Below are positions 61,809 to 64,000 of a DNA stretch of 64,000 nt, piece after piece. This DNA comes from Rhynchopus sp. YZ270_cl-10. Lineage: Eukaryota; Euglenozoa; Diplonemea; Diplonemida; Diplonemidae. The notes under the pieces were generated by a model. It had not been told where the DNA came from. It worked only from the letters and a program-made list of their open reading frames with translations, and searched no databases. The stretch is from the NCBI GenBank assembly GCA_964035575.1, contig CAXIVB010000021.1, positions 110,297 through 174,296 of the forward strand, given 5' to 3'. Every line of letters starts with the position of its first letter. Position 1 is the first letter of the stretch. The translations under genes and the position numbers were made by a program.

Positions 61809-61815
61809 AAGAGGC
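61743..61815 (-). tRNA. tRNA-Phe-GAA: tRNA-Phe (GAA), unit 3
   Basis: Copy of 8540-8612. Confidence 0.95.
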
Positions 61816-61895
61816 CTTGTTTTAGGGTATGCATATTTTTTACACGGCCAACATTTTTTGACAACAGGTCAAAGTCAAAGTAGTAGAAAAAGTAT

Positions 61896-61968
61896 TGGTC
61901 GTGACAGGGCTCGAACCTGGGACCGTTGGCTTATTAGACCAATGCTCTACCGACTGAGCTACACGACC
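61896..61968 (-). tRNA. tRNA-Ile-AAT: tRNA-Ile (AAT), unit 3
   Basis: Copy of 8693-8765. Confidence 0.96.
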
Positions 61969-62062
61969 GACAATAATGACGAAAGGAATCGCCAAGCTGG
62001 GGTACACACTATTTTTTTCTATTGTGCACAAAACTGTATTTGCATGACCTCATCTTACTGAT

Positions 62063-62663
62063 ACTCTGCAACAGCAAAGTGGTCAAAAATGCGAAAACAT
62101 TGGGAAAATGGGTTATTTGGGTGCTCCTGAATGCATTATGAGGTTAAACGATGTGATTAGAGCATCAGAAGTATCCTGATCGAGTTGGCGAAAATGACCC
62201 AGTAAACTGCCTATTGTACTGCCATTCCGCAATAGCAAAAATAGTCTAAAATGTGAAAACGTTGGGAAAATGGGTTATTTGGGTGCTCTTGAATCCATTA
62301 TGAGGTCAGAACCGCAAATTGGAGCACCAGAAGTGCCCTGATCGAGTTGGCGAAAATGACCCACTAAAATGACTTTTGTGCCACCATTCCACGAATGGCA
62401 AAACGTTCAAAAATGTGAAAATATTGGGAAAACGGGTTATTCGGCTGCTCATGAAGCCATTATGAGGTCAGAATCGCCAATTGGAGCATCAGAAGTGTCC
62501 TGATAGAGTTGGTTAAAATGACCCAGTAAAATGCCTATTGTACCACTATTGCGTAATAGCAAAATGCTCAAAAATGTGAAAACGTTGGGAAAATGGGTCA
62601 TTTGGATGTTCCTGAACGCATTATGAGGTCAGACTCGCCAATTGGACCATCACACACATCCTC
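62063..62663. repeat. Dispersed repeat block (unit 3)
   Basis: Copy of 8860-9460. Confidence 0.85.
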
Positions 62664-62754
62664 ATCGCAGGCACTGCACAATGATGTCAGTTCATATTTT
62701 TGTGTGTTTGACTGGCCCAACCAAAAAATAATCAACAAAATATGGCAAAAAAAA

Positions 62755-62826
62755 TGGACATTGAGGGGTTCGAACCCTCGGCCTCCCGTATGCAGAACGG
62801 GCGCTCTACCACTGAGCTAAACGCCC
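62755..62826 (-). tRNA. tRNA-Ala-TGC: tRNA-Ala (TGC), unit 3
   Basis: Copy of 9552-9623. Confidence 0.95.
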
Positions 62827-62941
62827 CTGATAAATGTCCCTCAAGGAGAGGTACTTGGGGCACGTTCTGTTCGTCTTTTTTGTCAGTTTTTTTTCAAGAA
62901 CTGAACAAGCCTTGAAATTGACTCTTTCCTTTAAAACGAAT

Positions 62942-63013
62942 GCCCGCCTAGCTCAGCGGTAGAGCGTTGGACTTTTAATCCAATGGTCGTGGGTTCGATC
63001 CCCACGGCGGGTG
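62942..63013 (+). tRNA. tRNA-Lys-TTT: tRNA-Lys (TTT), unit 3
   Basis: Copy of 9739-9810. Confidence 0.96.
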
Positions 63014-63090
63014 CCTACTTTTTTGGATCGATTGGATTCTCTTTTTTGTGCCCATTTTCAGGATCTGGGGCGTTGTACTTCCTCAACTAT

Positions 63091-63172
63091 GCTGACGTAT
63101 CCAAGTGGTTACGGAGGTGGACTTGAAATCCACTGGGCTCTGCCCGCGCAGGTTCGAACCCTGCCGTCAGCG
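63091..63172 (+). tRNA. tRNA-Ser-TGA: tRNA-Ser (TGA), unit 3
   Basis: Copy of 9888-9969. Confidence 0.96.
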
Positions 63173-63287
63173 TTCTTTACCTTTTCGTTTGATTTCTGTG
63201 ATTTATGTTTTTGCCATCAAATGCAAAGATTGAAGATGTGTGTGACAAAGCTCCAAAAAATATTGAAAACACTTGGAAAAAGAAAAG

Positions 63288-63359
63288 TTCTCCCACGCGG
63301 GTTTGAACCGCGGCTACTGGATTCAAAGTCCAGGGTGCTAACCACTACACCATAGGAGA
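63288..63359 (-). tRNA. tRNA-Gln-TTG: tRNA-Gln (TTG), unit 3
   Basis: Copy of 10085-10156. Confidence 0.95.
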
Positions 63360-63461
63360 GATAATCCGGATCCTTTTGTTCACGCAACAACGATGGAAAA
63401 TTTGGTGGCTGCAGGTACACACAAGTACCCCATGTTGATTCTTTGATTTAAGTTAATATGA

Positions 63462-63534
63462 GCCTCCCTAGCTCAGTCGGTAGAGCGCAAGGCCCTTAAC
63501 CTTGTGGTCGCGGGTTCGAGCCCCGCGGGAGGTG
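63462..63534 (+). tRNA. tRNA-Lys-CTT: tRNA-Lys (CTT) copy 1, unit 3
   Basis: Copy of 10259-10331. Confidence 0.95.
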
Positions 63535-63753
63535 CTTTTTGTATTGATACCTGAATTTTTCTGGATTTTTTTTATTTGTGAGAAAACATGGTGTGTCGGC
63601 CGTCGTGCAATGAGCCCGCCATCGTGCGAAATCGTGCCCAAAAATTTTTTTTGGTGGTCACAATTGCGATGATTTTTGGTGACCACGCAAGTGATCACTA
63701 ACGTGTCGTTAAACAAAGTACAAGCTTCGTCCTAAGTACTGACAGGTAATTAA

Positions 63754-63835
63754 GCGGACGTACCCAAGTGGTTACGGGGCTCGCCTGCTAAGCGAGTGTG
63801 CTCTGCATGCGCAAGTTCGAACCTTGCCGTTCGCG
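63754..63835 (+). tRNA. tRNA-Ser-GCT: tRNA-Ser (GCT), unit 3
   Basis: Copy of 10551-10632; last gene before the window ends. Confidence 0.95.
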
Positions 63836-64000
63836 TTTTTTATACACTGCATCGATCCCTTTTTTCATTCTGTTCTGAACTTTTTCAAACTCAAAAAAAA
63901 AACCTGACAAAATCTGTTTTATCTTCAGGTCAAGAATCTTCAAGTTATGTCAGCATCCAAAGATGTTTGGTTTTTTTGGTGGGACAACCTTGGAAATCCT

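Larger units (their letters stand above)
53605..64000. repeat. Giant small-RNA repeat unit 3 (right end cut)
   Basis: Third copy, 26,819 bp after unit 2 (53,203 after unit 1). The window ends after its tRNA-Ser(GCT), so it shows the satellites, two 5S genes, one unidentified RNA and the first 22 tRNA genes. Confidence 0.95.

Noticed and set aside
1-64000. Many short open frames of 60-157 codons on both strands
   Set aside because: They overlap RNA genes or satellites, lack recognisable domains, and repeat only because the DNA repeats. Longer ones (for example 8237-8680 and 19914-20387) run across tRNA-Phe or across RNA A2.
1-64000. Dinoflagellate or Entamoeba origin suggested by tandem tRNA/snRNA clusters
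   Set aside because: The dinoflagellate leader (CCGTAGCCATTTTGGCTCAAG-type) is absent, Entamoeba has no SL RNA, and the SL here has the euglenozoan form.

Overview
The window carries no recognisable protein-coding gene. It is a tandem array of one very large repeat unit (unit 1, 1-26785, entered inside its satellite; unit 2, 26786-53604, complete, 26,819 bp; unit 3, 53605-64000, cut by the window edge). Unit-1 positions map to unit 2 by adding 26,384 up to about 22,370 and 26,819 after that; unit 2 maps to unit 3 by adding 26,819. Each unit packs almost the whole small-RNA kit of a eukaryotic nucleus: 48 tRNA genes, four 5S rRNA genes, U1, U2, U4, U5 and U6 snRNAs, 7SL (SRP) RNA, four or five spliced-leader (SL) RNA genes, and two copies of a structured RNA I could not identify. 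In all, 118 tRNA genes, ten 5S genes and nine SL genes lie in 64 kb. ORGANISM: the SL RNA exon (40 nt, ending ACAGTTTCTGTACTTCATTG and followed by GTATGG) has the euglenozoan SL layout and, from memory, is closest to the diplonemid SL (Diplonema papillatum), with a few differences. An 11-nt intron in tRNA-Tyr and trans-splicing alongside a full set of cis-splicing snRNAs fit the same placement. I infer a diplonemid, species unknown. LAYOUT OF A UNIT (unit-1 numbers): 1-2390, 401-bp satellite; 2400-3900, about 172-bp satellite; 4101-4190, broken 5S; 4210-5654, two forward 5S genes around the unidentified RNA A1 and the first tRNAs; 4877-17187, the tRNA array, on both strands and interrupted by dispersed repeats, GC-rich minisatellites and a foldback element; 17271-18144, two reverse 5S genes; 18430-22366, the spliceosomal/SRP/SL block (U1-, U5-, U4+, U2+, RNA A2-, SL-, 7SL-, SL-, U6-, SL-, SL-); 22914-23657, a non-autonomous hAT-like transposon; 23700-26785, degenerate satellite-like DNA with GC-rich hairpins leading into the next satellite block. 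HOW IT WORKS TOGETHER: two upstream promoter classes can be read. U1, U2, U4, U5 and the SL genes share a GCTTCCCTG-type element starting about 47-50 bp before the RNA (PSE-like, presumably Pol II). U6, 7SL and both copies of the unidentified RNA share a different element of about 40 bp with an internal inverted repeat, ending 23-24 bp before the RNA (presumably Pol III). tRNA and 5S genes have internal promoters and T-run terminators. MAIN SURPRISES: ten tRNA species have C instead of U at the invariant position 33; the tRNA set covers every amino acid but lacks Leu(UAA); U2 has GUAUUA where GUAGUA is expected; the U1 5' end is complementary to AAG/GUAUGU; and the unidentified RNA shows compensatory base changes between its two copies.
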